From the NCBI GenBank assembly GCA_031422195.1, contig JANOPZ010000107.1:1-38973 (forward strand): 38,973 bases of DNA, given 5' to 3'. The translations under genes and the position numbers were made by a program. Positions 1 to 7,955 of the stretch are shown here, in pieces. The notes under the pieces are model-generated. The model was not told the origin of the DNA. It worked only from the letters and a program-made list of their open reading frames with translations, and did not search any database. Every line of letters begins with the position of its first letter. Positions within the stretch are counted from its first letter, which is position 1. Source of the stretch: JALOTE01 sp031422195 (GTDB lineage Bacteria; Pseudomonadota; Alphaproteobacteria; Rhizobiales; Rhizobiaceae).

Positions 1-285
1 CGTATTCAGCCAGCAAATGATGAAATTCACAGCATTTCTGATACGCAGGTCGAGCAGTTGGCCCATACTCTCAAAATAGCGCTTATCGAGGGCAATGGTC
101 ATTTCCGAAAAGCCTGGATATGCACAGACTTCACAAACCTCGTGGTTTCTAAGAAAACTGTCAAAATCAAAGGATCCATTGACAGTTTAGAGCGCGTCTT
201 TGGGGAAAGCCTAAAAAATAAAACCGGTGTTCGTGCATATGAACCGAAGTGGTGCACCCGAAGTGCTCCATCTATTTTTTATTAA
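1..285 (+). CDS. C-terminal end of a probable serine site-specific recombinase (cut by left edge)
   Basis: The reading frame is open from base 1 and stops at 285, giving 94 visible residues, so this is the tail of a gene that begins outside the window. The tail has a short helical stretch and then a basic segment, RKAWICTDFTNLVVSKKTVK, followed by IKGSIDSLERVF. This pattern (Arg, hydrophobic, 'V.V....I.I.G....L') resembles the end of large serine recombinases, which often close with a strand-strand-helix element of this kind. That match is from memory, and no catalytic domain is visible. The last 25 residues (Lys/Arg, Trp, Cys) are unlike that family. The neighbouring ParA-like gene and tyrosine recombinase fit a mobile-element setting. 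It could also be an unrelated accessory protein. Confidence 0.45.
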   Translation, partial: RIQPANDEIHSISDTQVEQLAHTLKIALIEGNGHFRKAWICTDFTNLVVSKKTVKIKGSIDSLERVFGESLKNKTGVRAYEPKWCTRSAPSIFY

Positions 286-444
286 TGTTAGTAATCAATG
301 TGTTAGCCTTTCGTGTTTCGCAAAACGTGCAGCAATTTGTATAGCAAAAAGGCTTCCATTTCATGATGGTTTTGAAATTTCGTTTTGGCAAGTTTTTTGT
401 CCCAAAAATTTAAAAACATATGTGGAATACGGGGTGGGTTCGCA

Positions 445-753
445 TCAGTCGCCTAAAAATCCATAGATTTTTTCTTTGATCTGCCGGCAGATTGATAAGT
501 AACGATTTCTTAAATGTTGAATGAGGTGATCGTAAAAACGGCCCTTTAAGTATTGTTCGCGAGCATAAAAATACGCCAGAAAATCCTGCCGATTACACAG
601 CGACGGCAACTGATTCCGAACCTCATCAAATGTCGCTGATTTGGCCGTCGCGGCTATGTGACGATCTATTTTTTGCTTATACTGGGTTCTCTTGAGTTTG
701 AAATCAGCTTGGTTTGCCAATTTGAAATCGAAAAACACGCTCACTCTCGTCAA
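445..753 (-). CDS. hypothetical protein downstream of ParA-like gene
   Basis: This small basic protein (up to 102 residues) is rich in Arg, Lys, Tyr and Gln. I do not recognise a family. The C-terminal half looks helical and charged (YLKGRFYDHLIQHLRNRY). It is the third gene of a minus-strand trio with the ParA-like gene. There is no ATG. Possible starts are TTG at 753, GTG at 744 or TTG at 720, and the first overlaps the ParA end by 50 bases, so a later start is likely. Small basic proteins downstream of ParA ATPases are often ParB-like or DNA-binding partners. That is only a positional suggestion here, because no helix-turn-helix or ribbon-helix-helix is evident. Confidence 0.5.
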   Translation of the reverse strand: MTRVSVFFDFKLANQADFKLKRTQYKQKIDRHIAATAKSATFDEVRNQLPSLCNRQDFLAYFYAREQYLKGRFYDHLIQHLRNRYLSICRQIKEKIYGFLGD

Positions 754-1471
754 TCATGCTAGCTAAGTAAGTCATAATATTACGTGCAGTGAACGCAGCC
801 TCAATTTTGTTTTCACCCAATGCTGTCGCAAGCTCAGTATTGGTCATGGATGCAAATGCTGAGCCTAGCCTTTTTGATTGCTCAAAACGTCTTAAAGTTG
901 TGGTGCCCAACGAAGGTACCTTCATTACCTCGGGACACATGCGGCGGAGTTTTAAGTAATTTGAATCGTTTGCTATCGCCGCAAACCCATTACCGCATTC
1001 GGCCAAAACATATCGGGCCGAATCTTGAAAAGTTGCGATAAGCGCCTTAACGCTATCTATCGCTGCCGAAACAGCAGCTGGATCCGGTGTGGTGGGAATC
1101 ACGATAATCGCTCTTGCAGGAATAGTTTTCATTTCTTCTGCGACGTTGACAGAAATCCCTACTTTGCAAAATCGGCCCAAATGGTTTGCACCGATATCAA
1201 CAATTACAGTCTCAGGTTCTGTGTTCAGTATCGCATTGAAAATTGGGGCAAATGCGCGTGCGTCTGCTATGTCATCGGCTGCCACATCCTCCGTATTTGG
1301 AACAACAATAGTAGTCGTAGAGGCAAAAAGATCGTTCATACGCGATCGGATATCAACTGAGTAAATATCCAATGCAAGGCCACTTTGGATGGCAATATCG
1401 CACACAGAAATTGCCGTGGAGGTCTTCCAAACACCACCCTTTTGGTTGGCGAAAATGATAGTTTCTTTCAT
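704..1471 (-). CDS. ParA/MinD-like P-loop ATPase with altered Walker A
   Basis: A 255-residue protein of the ParA/Soj class, which normally positions plasmids, chromosomes or mobilisation complexes through ATP-driven dimerisation on DNA. The N-terminus has the deviant Walker A setting NQKGGVWKTST at about residues 9-19. The invariant glycine before the Lys-Thr is Trp (codon TGG), a single-base change from GGG. A Walker B-like strand, ETVIVDIGAN, lies near residue 90, where the usual DxPP aspartate site is replaced by DIGAN, as seen in mobilisation-type ParA proteins. It begins 4 bases after the stop of the 151-aa gene, so the two are probably co-transcribed. Loss of the GKT glycine predicts weak or no nucleotide binding, so it may be decaying or divergent. 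Confidence 0.75.
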   Translation of the reverse strand: MKETIIFANQKGGVWKTSTAISVCDIAIQSGLALDIYSVDIRSRMNDLFASTTTIVVPNTEDVAADDIADARAFAPIFNAILNTEPETVIVDIGANHLGRFCKVGISVNVAEEMKTIPARAIIVIPTTPDPAAVSAAIDSVKALIATFQDSARYVLAECGNGFAAIANDSNYLKLRRMCPEVMKVPSLGTTTLRRFEQSKRLGSAFASMTNTELATALGENKIEAAFTARNIMTYLASMIDESERVFRFQIGKPS

Positions 1472-1475
1472 GTCA

Positions 1476-1931
1476 TTATTCCTTGATGTTATTGACAGAT
1501 TTGGCGGCCAGACGGATTTTGTCGAGAACGTTGACCCTTGCCCAAGGTTCTAATGGCGCACTCTCGGGCATGCTGGTTTTGTGAGGAATCAACAGGGGAA
1601 GAGGGTTAAGGCACCCAGTTGAATTGTTAATGTCGCGATTGAAAAATCCGCGTAGCGCCTCGGTAGATATTGGTGCGAAACAGTAACCAACAAGCTGCTT
1701 ATTTACTTCAGCAGTAATCTCAGCCCATGCTATAAATGGCCTGCTAGCTGCAATAAACGGCACGTTTTTGCGAAGCAATTCACTCCGTTTTGGCCGCAGT
1801 ATGGTTGGTTCGTTCGTTTTCATGCATGGATGATGCACTGTTAGAAATTCATTCGATTGTGAGTTAAATCGGAGCCACGAAATTTTTGGCTTTTCTGCCG
1901 TTAAACGTGAAACGACCAACACATATTTCAA
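1476..1931 (-). CDS. hypothetical protein, first gene of the ParA operon
   Basis: An open frame of up to 151 residues ending 4 bases upstream of the ParA-like start, so almost certainly in the same transcript. I see no recognisable domain, signal peptide or membrane segment. The protein is basic in the middle (RPKRSELLRKNVPF) and has an aromatic stretch (RPFIAWAEI). The longest start is TTG at 1931. GTG at 1922 and ATG at 1823 are alternatives, and none has a convincing ribosome binding site, so the start is uncertain. Position suggests an accessory or partition-linked role, but nothing in the sequence proves it. Confidence 0.5.
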   Translation of the reverse strand: MKYVLVVSRLTAEKPKISWLRFNSQSNEFLTVHHPCMKTNEPTILRPKRSELLRKNVPFIAASRPFIAWAEITAEVNKQLVGYCFAPISTEALRGFFNRDINNSTGCLNPLPLLIPHKTSMPESAPLEPWARVNVLDKIRLAAKSVNNIKE

Positions 1932-1972
1932 TTGGAAACTGCATTGATTTAAAGCAGACCTATGCGTGCATT

Positions 1973-2018
1973 GGGGGTATAAAAACTTAGCTCAGAATTG
2001 CATTTATAACCCCTAAGT
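1973..2018. promoter_or_regulatory. dyad region in the divergent ParA-operon/integrase promoter
   Basis: Between the two divergent transcripts there are nested inverted repeats. ACTTAG at 1985-1990 pairs with CTAAGT at 2013-2018. A looser pair, GGGGTATAAA (1974-1983) and TTTATAACCCC (2003-2013), matches apart from one extra base. The AT-rich setting and position upstream of both starts fit an operator or overlapping promoters. No consensus -35/-10 pair is clear. Confidence 0.3.
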
Positions 2019-2088
2019 GACGCCGTCGATTTAACTCACAATCCAAAAAAAATGAGATTTAATATTTCAGGTTCATCAAGAATGGATC

Positions 2089-3126
2089 ATGAATATGTCG
2101 AACAAAACCAATAAACAAAGACCAATCAGTGAAGCAACGTACCTCGCCTATTCAATGCGGATCTTCCAATTGGTAAGGCGATGGCGCCGAGAAACCAACC
2201 CGATAGATGATGGGGAATATGGCGCACCAATCCTCTATGCAGAGTGGCTTTCAAGTTTGCGTCCGAAATTGCATCGCTCTGCCTGGCGACAATATAAAGC
2301 CGCGTCGATTGCAATTATGCGGGCAGAGCCCGAATGGTTTTGGCCGTTGACCGAGCCTGAAAACACCCTGCGTGCCGCAAAAGCTCTTGATAAACAAACC
2401 CAAGAAAGCTGCGAAAAAATATCACAAAAGACCTCTGCGACAAGAGCAAAAAAAGTGAGCGAGACCGAGCTTGCAGCACTAAAAAATCATTTTTCTAGCC
2501 ATCGCTCGGTCCTATCAAAACCCCTTCTCAGTTATTTTTACTGCAACTGCATCATTGGATTAAGACCAGTGGAATTTGCCAACGCGACAGTGACTTGGGA
2601 CCCTGAAAAAGACTCGTTAGAGCTGATTGTTGTCAATGCAAAATACGATGAAGATCGCGCACACGGCCCAAGGCGGACGATAATTTTTAATCAACCAACT
2701 GCATTTCTTGTGAATTCTGCTTTGGCATTTTTTCAGTTTGTAGATTCGAAAGTTGGGCACCTAGGCCCCGAACTAAGAAGGCAAGAATGGGAGCGGGTTT
2801 TAGGGAAAATGCAAGATGCAATTGGCTATGCTAACAGGATGATTTGGCCAGGAAAAAAGAAGCACTTCACCCTTTACTCGGCGAGACATGTCGCTGCTGC
2901 ATTCCTAAAAAAACACTATTTGCCCGAGGAGGTTGCCGCCCTTATGGGGCATGCAACGGATGAATCTGCGTACCGGAACTACGCCCGGCCGAGCCGAAAA
3001 TCGGGTTCGAAAGCGCTAAAAGAAACAGTTGGAAACTTACCAACTCCTCTACCGGCTGGGGTCAGACGCATCCGGAAAAAGCTAAAGCGTTTTATTCCAA
3101 CGAATGGCATAAAATTCAAACCTTGA
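2089..3126 (+). CDS. tyrosine recombinase (phage-type integrase)
   Basis: A 345-residue site-specific recombinase that would cut and join att sites through a covalent 3'-phosphotyrosine. The N-terminal ~120 residues form a core-binding-like helical domain. The catalytic domain shows the first arginine in GLRPVEF (about residue 158), the second in SARHVAAAF (about 266), a LMGHATDE histidine box, and the probable nucleophile tyrosine in YRNYAR (about 298). The usual His of the HxxRH box is Tyr (YSARH), a tolerated substitution in some families. A strongly basic tail follows (RRIRKKLKRF). It starts at ATG 2089 (a second ATG is at 2095); the ribosome site is weak. It directly precedes the defence cassette on the same strand, suggesting the cassette is cargo of an integrative element. 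Confidence 0.85.
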   Translation: MNMSNKTNKQRPISEATYLAYSMRIFQLVRRWRRETNPIDDGEYGAPILYAEWLSSLRPKLHRSAWRQYKAASIAIMRAEPEWFWPLTEPENTLRAAKALDKQTQESCEKISQKTSATRAKKVSETELAALKNHFSSHRSVLSKPLLSYFYCNCIIGLRPVEFANATVTWDPEKDSLELIVVNAKYDEDRAHGPRRTIIFNQPTAFLVNSALAFFQFVDSKVGHLGPELRRQEWERVLGKMQDAIGYANRMIWPGKKKHFTLYSARHVAAAFLKKHYLPEEVAALMGHATDESAYRNYARPSRKSGSKALKETVGNLPTPLPAGVRRIRKKLKRFIPTNGIKFKP

Positions 3127-3175
3127 AAATCCAGAAATATATTGCGCAACTGGTGGAATTGCAGCGTGAGGCTTT

Positions 3176-6088
3176 GTGCTGAAGGTCCAATTAAGTTTAA
3201 CTGCGACATCAGAGATTCGCGAGCGCTCCATGCAGTTTACCCATTATCACGGCCAGTATTTGGCGCATCTAATCACTCTTGCTGGCGTCGATGATGATAC
3301 ATTTGCTCAATCGCTGTCGACAGCCCGCGTTCATATGAACCCGCATCAAGTCGATGCAGCTTTATTTGCGCTGCAGCCGCCTATGCCACGCGGGGCAATT
3401 CTGGCTGATGAAGTGGGTTTAGGTAAAACCATTGAGGCCAGCCTTGTGATTGCCCAACGCTGGGCAGAAAAACGAAGGCGCATATTGCTCATTGTTCCGG
3501 CATCGCTGCGCAAACAATGGTCACAGGAACTTCGTGAAAAGTTTGGGCTTGAAGCTGCGATTCTTGAGGCAAAGTCTTACAAAGAAGCCAAGAAAGCTGG
3601 CCACCACCGCCCGTTTGAAATTGAAGGTAAGGTGGTGATTACCTCGTATGAATTTGCGGCGATAAAAGAAGATGACCTTACGCGAACGAACTGGGATTTG
3701 GTGATTTTCGACGAAGCACACCGATTGCGCAACGTTTACAAAAAAGCCGGATCGATCAAAGCTAAAGCTCTGCACCGCTCGTTGAAGACCAGCTTCAAAA
3801 TATTGCTGACAGCAACACCGCTTCAGAATTCTTTGATGGAGCTTTACGGCCTTGTTTCCATGATTGATGAGCATGTTTTTGGTGATGAGGCGAGCTTCAA
3901 GATTAATTACAGCTCGGGCAAACCCACGCCTGCTAGCCTCGCTATTTTACGCGAGCGCATCAAACCTGTTTGCCTGCGCACACTGCGCAAAGATGTTCAA
4001 GAAGCCGGGCATATCAGTTATACCAAACGACTGCCTTCAACGTTTACGTTTGAGCCATATGACGAGGAGCAAAAACTATACAAATTGCTCTCGGCTTTCC
4101 TGCAGCGCAAGGATACTGTGGCGTTTGGTGACAAGCCAAACCAACTTGTAACATTGGTTGTGCGCAAAATTCTTGGTTCGTCCACTTTTGCCGTCGCCGA
4201 TACACTTTCAGCAATCATCGAGCGGCTTAAAAAACTGCAGTCGGTCGGCATAGATGATTTGGCTGACTTCGATTTAAACGATGAACAGGCGGAAGAATGG
4301 GCTGCTGGTGACGATGAAGATGCCAACAGCCCCCAAATTGATGCCGCTAGACTAAAGGCCGAAATAAAAGAACTGTCGGGCTATCTTAATTTTGCGCGCG
4401 GCATTCCGCAAAATGCCAAAGGTCGCGCTTTGCTTGATAACCTAACCAAAGTGCTTGATATCATTGCGGCAAAACCCGGCGGGCAGCGCAAGGCAGTGAT
4501 TTTCACTGAATCAGTGCGCACGCAGCGCTATCTCACTGACTTGCTTTCAGCCAACGGCTTTGCCGACAAGATTGTTCTTATGAACGGCTCAAATAACGAT
4601 CCGCTCAGCCAAAGCGTCTATCAGAACTGGAAAGCGCGGCATTCCGGAACAGACGCCATTTCAGGCTCGAAAACGGCCGATATGAAGGCGGCCATTGTTG
4701 AGTCATTCAGGAATGATAAAACCATTCTGATTGCTACAGAATCCGGCGCAGAGGGCATCAACCTTCAGTTCTGCTCGCTGCTGATCAACTTTGATTTGCC
4801 GTGGAATCCGCAGCGCGTTGAACAGCGCATCGGTCGGTGCCATCGCTATGGTCAGGCGCTTGATGTGATGGTGATCAACTTTCTCAACACCAAGAACCGC
4901 GCCGAGCAGCGGATATTGGAATTGTTGGAGAAAAAATTCAGTTTGTTCAGCGGGGTTTTTGGGGCCAGCGACGAAGTACTGGGTGCAATTGAGCGCGGCA
5001 CAGATTTTGAAAAGCGTGTTTTTGAAATCGTGCAAAACGCCCGCAATAATGACGAGATCGATGCTGCGTTCAACAAGCTGCAAGACGAGCTGGGTGAAAA
5101 AATCAGCAACGAAATGTTGGACGCCCGTAACAAGCTGATTGGGCATTTTGATCAAAACGTGGTCAAGCGCTTGAAAGACCGCAAGGAAAAATTGAGCCAA
5201 ATCATCAATGTGTTTGAACAACGATTGCTTGCGCTTGCCAAAGCTGAACTGCCAGACGCCAACTTCTTTGAGAATGAGGGCCAGCCCTGCTTCACGCTGA
5301 ACGGGCAAACCTACACAACCAATTGGGAACTTGCGGATAAAAACGGTTGGCAATTCTTCCGGCTGGCAGATGACAACCTTGCGTCTGAATTGGTGGAGAA
5401 TGCTAAAGCGCGGCAATTGCCGCCCGCAGCATTGGACATTTCATATGTAGGCTTTGCGGGCGAAGGCCAACTTGCCGATGTTAAAGCGCTAATCGGAAAA
5501 TCCGGCTGGTTGAGTATAGCGCGCCTTGGCGTGAAGTCAGCCAAGGCTGATGCCGGCAGCCTGACCACAATTGAGCATTTGGTGATGTCCGGCTTGCTTG
5601 ATGATGGTGCGGAGCTTCAAACTGAAACGCTTGAACGCCTGTTTCAAATTCCTGCGGTTGCAACCGGCACCGCTGCCGAAGCGCCGATCAGTGAACTGAG
5701 GGCTTCCGAGCAGCGCCTTGTCAGCCAATTTTTGGATGTCGCTAAGCTGCGCAATGCAGAGTTTCTCGAACGCGAGGAAATCAAGCTCGACGCTTATGTA
5801 GATGACCTTGAAACGGCAGCGAAAGAAGAAATCAGGCGTCTCGAAGACGAGATTAAGGTGATGAAAAAGGAGGCCAGGGCGGCAGAAAGCCTTGAAGATA
5901 AAATTGAGAAAAAGCGTGCCATCAAAAAGCGTGAAGGCCAACGCGACGACCTTGCCGCCGATATGTTCCAACGCAAGAAATCAATCCGCAAAGAAGTTGA
6001 CGATTTGCTGGAGGAATTGTCAGATAATTTGAAAGTCAGGCCGGAAGTCACACCCATTTTCACTATTCGTTTTTCTGTTACAGAATGA
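3176..6088 (+). CDS. SNF2-family DEAD-like helicase/translocase of defence cassette
   Basis: A 970-residue superfamily 2 translocase with the full SNF2 motif set: I (ADEVGLGKTIEA, about residues 78-88), II (FDEAHRLRN), III (LTATPLQN), V (ESGAEGINLQF) and VI (QRIGRCHRYGQ). A charged coiled coil occupies roughly residues 855-940. SNF2 enzymes move along duplex DNA using ATP. Relatives occur in bacterial defence loci, including the DrmD helicase of DISARM and loci next to type III-like methyltransferases. GTG 3176 is preceded by GAGG at 3167-3170; ATG 3230 is an alternative. Its stop overlaps the next small ORF by an ATGA. Together with Mod, RhuM and Res it forms a compact operon. Its exact job in restriction is inference. 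Confidence 0.88.
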   Translation: MLKVQLSLTATSEIRERSMQFTHYHGQYLAHLITLAGVDDDTFAQSLSTARVHMNPHQVDAALFALQPPMPRGAILADEVGLGKTIEASLVIAQRWAEKRRRILLIVPASLRKQWSQELREKFGLEAAILEAKSYKEAKKAGHHRPFEIEGKVVITSYEFAAIKEDDLTRTNWDLVIFDEAHRLRNVYKKAGSIKAKALHRSLKTSFKILLTATPLQNSLMELYGLVSMIDEHVFGDEASFKINYSSGKPTPASLAILRERIKPVCLRTLRKDVQEAGHISYTKRLPSTFTFEPYDEEQKLYKLLSAFLQRKDTVAFGDKPNQLVTLVVRKILGSSTFAVADTLSAIIERLKKLQSVGIDDLADFDLNDEQAEEWAAGDDEDANSPQIDAARLKAEIKELSGYLNFARGIPQNAKGRALLDNLTKVLDIIAAKPGGQRKAVIFTESVRTQRYLTDLLSANGFADKIVLMNGSNNDPLSQSVYQNWKARHSGTDAISGSKTADMKAAIVESFRNDKTILIATESGAEGINLQFCSLLINFDLPWNPQRVEQRIGRCHRYGQALDVMVINFLNTKNRAEQRILELLEKKFSLFSGVFGASDEVLGAIERGTDFEKRVFEIVQNARNNDEIDAAFNKLQDELGEKISNEMLDARNKLIGHFDQNVVKRLKDRKEKLSQIINVFEQRLLALAKAELPDANFFENEGQPCFTLNGQTYTTNWELADKNGWQFFRLADDNLASELVENAKARQLPPAALDISYVGFAGEGQLADVKALIGKSGWLSIARLGVKSAKADAGSLTTIEHLVMSGLLDDGAELQTETLERLFQIPAVATGTAAEAPISELRASEQRLVSQFLDVAKLRNAEFLEREEIKLDAYVDDLETAAKEEIRRLEDEIKVMKKEARAAESLEDKIEKKRAIKKREGQRDDLAADMFQRKKSIRKEVDDLLEELSDNLKVRPEVTPIFTIRFSVTE

Positions 6089-6183
6089 ACCAGCACTTTA
6101 CAGTGGATGCGTGGCGCGTCCGGCTTGAAGGCCGCTCGTTTGATCATGTGGCGCGTGTTAGTGAACGCTTTGAGAGCGAATGA
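6085..6183 (+). CDS. 32-residue ORF coupled to the helicase stop codon
   Basis: A short frame beginning with an ATG that overlaps the helicase stop as ATGA and ending 10 bases before the methyltransferase start. The peptide begins MNQHFTVDAWRVRLEGRSFD and ends with an acidic SERFESE. Composition is protein-like (Trp, Phe, Arg, Glu) rather than random. It has no recognised family. It could be a genuine small subunit or antirestriction-type peptide, a translational relay that couples helicase and Mod synthesis, or the remnant of a larger gene that once stood between helicase and Mod. Related loci, as I recall, often carry an extra gene at this position. Confidence 0.35.
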   Translation: MNQHFTVDAWRVRLEGRSFDHVARVSERFESE

Positions 6184-6193
6184 GATATTGAAG

Positions 6194-7954
6194 ATGAGCC
6201 GCAAGCCCAAACTGGAACTGACATGGATCGGCAAGGATGAGCGGCCAAGGTTAGAGCCGCGCATATTGATTGAGGATGAAAGCCTGTCTCACCACGCTGC
6301 GGGGCAAAAAGACGGTGATATTTTTGAGAATGTGCTGATCAAGGGCGATAATCTGCTGGCGCTTAAAGCGCTGGAATCGGTTTATTCTGGCCAAGTCAAA
6401 TGTGTCTATATTGACCCGCCGTTTAACACCCAACAGGCATTTGCAAACTATGATGACGGTGTTGAGCACTCAGTTTGGCTTACTCTTTTGCGAGATCGGC
6501 TTGAAATAATTCATCAGCTTATTTCAGATGATGGCTCTCTTTTCATTCATATTGACGACAACGAGGTTGGCTACCTAATCGTCCTTTTGGACGATATATT
6601 TGGTAGAAAAAATCGGATTTCGATCGCAACTTTTAAGCAAGGCGCTGCGACAGGTCACAAGTCAATAAATCCGGGCGTTGTTAGCAATTCAAACTTCGTA
6701 TTAATTTATGCGAAAGACAAATCCAATTGGAAGCCAAACCGTGTTTTAGTCGGTCGCCAAGATCCGGATGCGAGATATAATCAGTTCATCGAAAATAGAT
6801 CACTGTTGGCTCAAGATTGGCGGTTTGTAACGCTTTCGTCGGCTTTCGCTCGCTCTATAGGAATGCCGGAAAAAGGGCTGAAAAAATCACTAGGGGACGA
6901 ATATGAAAGTAAACTAAGTTCTTTTGTACACGGAAATGCAACATCGGTAATTCGCTTTGCGAGACCAGATTACGATGCCGTGAGTTCCGCCGCCCGCGTG
7001 ATGATAGATCAGTCTAAGGCAGCCCCAAACACAATTTTGAAGTTGAGCCGGGATGGCGATTTATCTGACATGTATTTTATTTCAGGCGAACGAATTCTAT
7101 TTTACTCAGACAAGCTAAAGCTCATTGATGGTAACTATGTTGCAGGTGAACCGCTTACGTCAATTTGGGATGATTTACTCTCCAATAATTTACATAACGA
7201 AGGTGGAGTTGAATTTCCTAAAGGTAAAAAGCCTGAAGCATTGATCAAGCGCTGTCTGGATTTAGCCACCAGCCCCAGTGACCTAGTACTCGACTCTTTC
7301 GCCGGTTCCGGCACCACGGGGGCGGTGGCGCATAAAATGGGCCGCAAATGGATTATGGTTGAACTCGGCGACCATGCCGAAACCCATATTGTGCCACGCC
7401 TCAACAAGGTGATCGACGGCACAGATAAAGGCGGCGTCACCGAGGCAACCGGCTGGCAAGGCGGCGGCGGTTACCGGTTTTACCGCCTTGCGCCATCGCT
7501 GCTGGAAACTGATAAATGGGGCCGCTGGATCATCTCGAAAGACTATAATGCCGCTATGATGGCCGAGGCCGTGTGCCGCCATATGGGGTTTACCTACGCG
7601 CCGGCCCAAGACATCACAGAAAGCTGGCGGCACGGCCATTCGTCCGAGCGCGATTTTATCTATGTCACCACCAATGCGCTGGCGCATGATCAACTGCGCG
7701 CCATTGCCGAAGATGTTGGGCCTGATAGAACCTTGCTCGTCTGCTGCAAAGCCTTTGCCTCACGGGTGGATGATTTCCCGAATTTGACTGTGACCAAAAT
7801 TCCCCAAGCGATTTTATCGCGCTGCGAATGGGGCCGCGATGATTATTCGCTGCGCATCGCTGGCCTTCCTGAACGCGAGAATGAACCTGTTCAAGCTGCA
7901 AAGGCAAAGGCGGTAAGAGCCGATACCCCGACCCTGTTTGACGGGGAGGACTGA
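6194..7954 (+). CDS. type III-like DNA N6-adenine methyltransferase (Mod)
   Basis: A 586-residue beta-class adenine methyltransferase that would transfer methyl groups from S-adenosylmethionine to adenine and, in type III systems, also read the recognition site for the nuclease. The start MSRKPKLELTWIGKDERPRL is typical of Mod proteins and favours ATG 6194 over an in-frame ATG upstream. Catalytic motif IV is DPPFNTQ (about residues 74-80). The SAM motif I is LDSFAGSGTTGAVA (about 366-379), so the order is IV before I as expected. Residues about 95-355 form the target-recognition region. This middle part is clearly more AT-rich than both ends (see findings), consistent with domain exchange. 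It is followed one base later by rhuM. Confidence 0.9.
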   Translation: MSRKPKLELTWIGKDERPRLEPRILIEDESLSHHAAGQKDGDIFENVLIKGDNLLALKALESVYSGQVKCVYIDPPFNTQQAFANYDDGVEHSVWLTLLRDRLEIIHQLISDDGSLFIHIDDNEVGYLIVLLDDIFGRKNRISIATFKQGAATGHKSINPGVVSNSNFVLIYAKDKSNWKPNRVLVGRQDPDARYNQFIENRSLLAQDWRFVTLSSAFARSIGMPEKGLKKSLGDEYESKLSSFVHGNATSVIRFARPDYDAVSSAARVMIDQSKAAPNTILKLSRDGDLSDMYFISGERILFYSDKLKLIDGNYVAGEPLTSIWDDLLSNNLHNEGGVEFPKGKKPEALIKRCLDLATSPSDLVLDSFAGSGTTGAVAHKMGRKWIMVELGDHAETHIVPRLNKVIDGTDKGGVTEATGWQGGGGYRFYRLAPSLLETDKWGRWIISKDYNAAMMAEAVCRHMGFTYAPAQDITESWRHGHSSERDFIYVTTNALAHDQLRAIAEDVGPDRTLLVCCKAFASRVDDFPNLTVTKIPQAILSRCEWGRDDYSLRIAGLPERENEPVQAAKAKAVRADTPTLFDGED

Positions 7955-7955
7955 T

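Noticed and set aside
4703..5416. Long minus-strand frame inside the SNF2 gene
   Set aside because: Shadow of the helicase coding frame; no motifs and no start signal.
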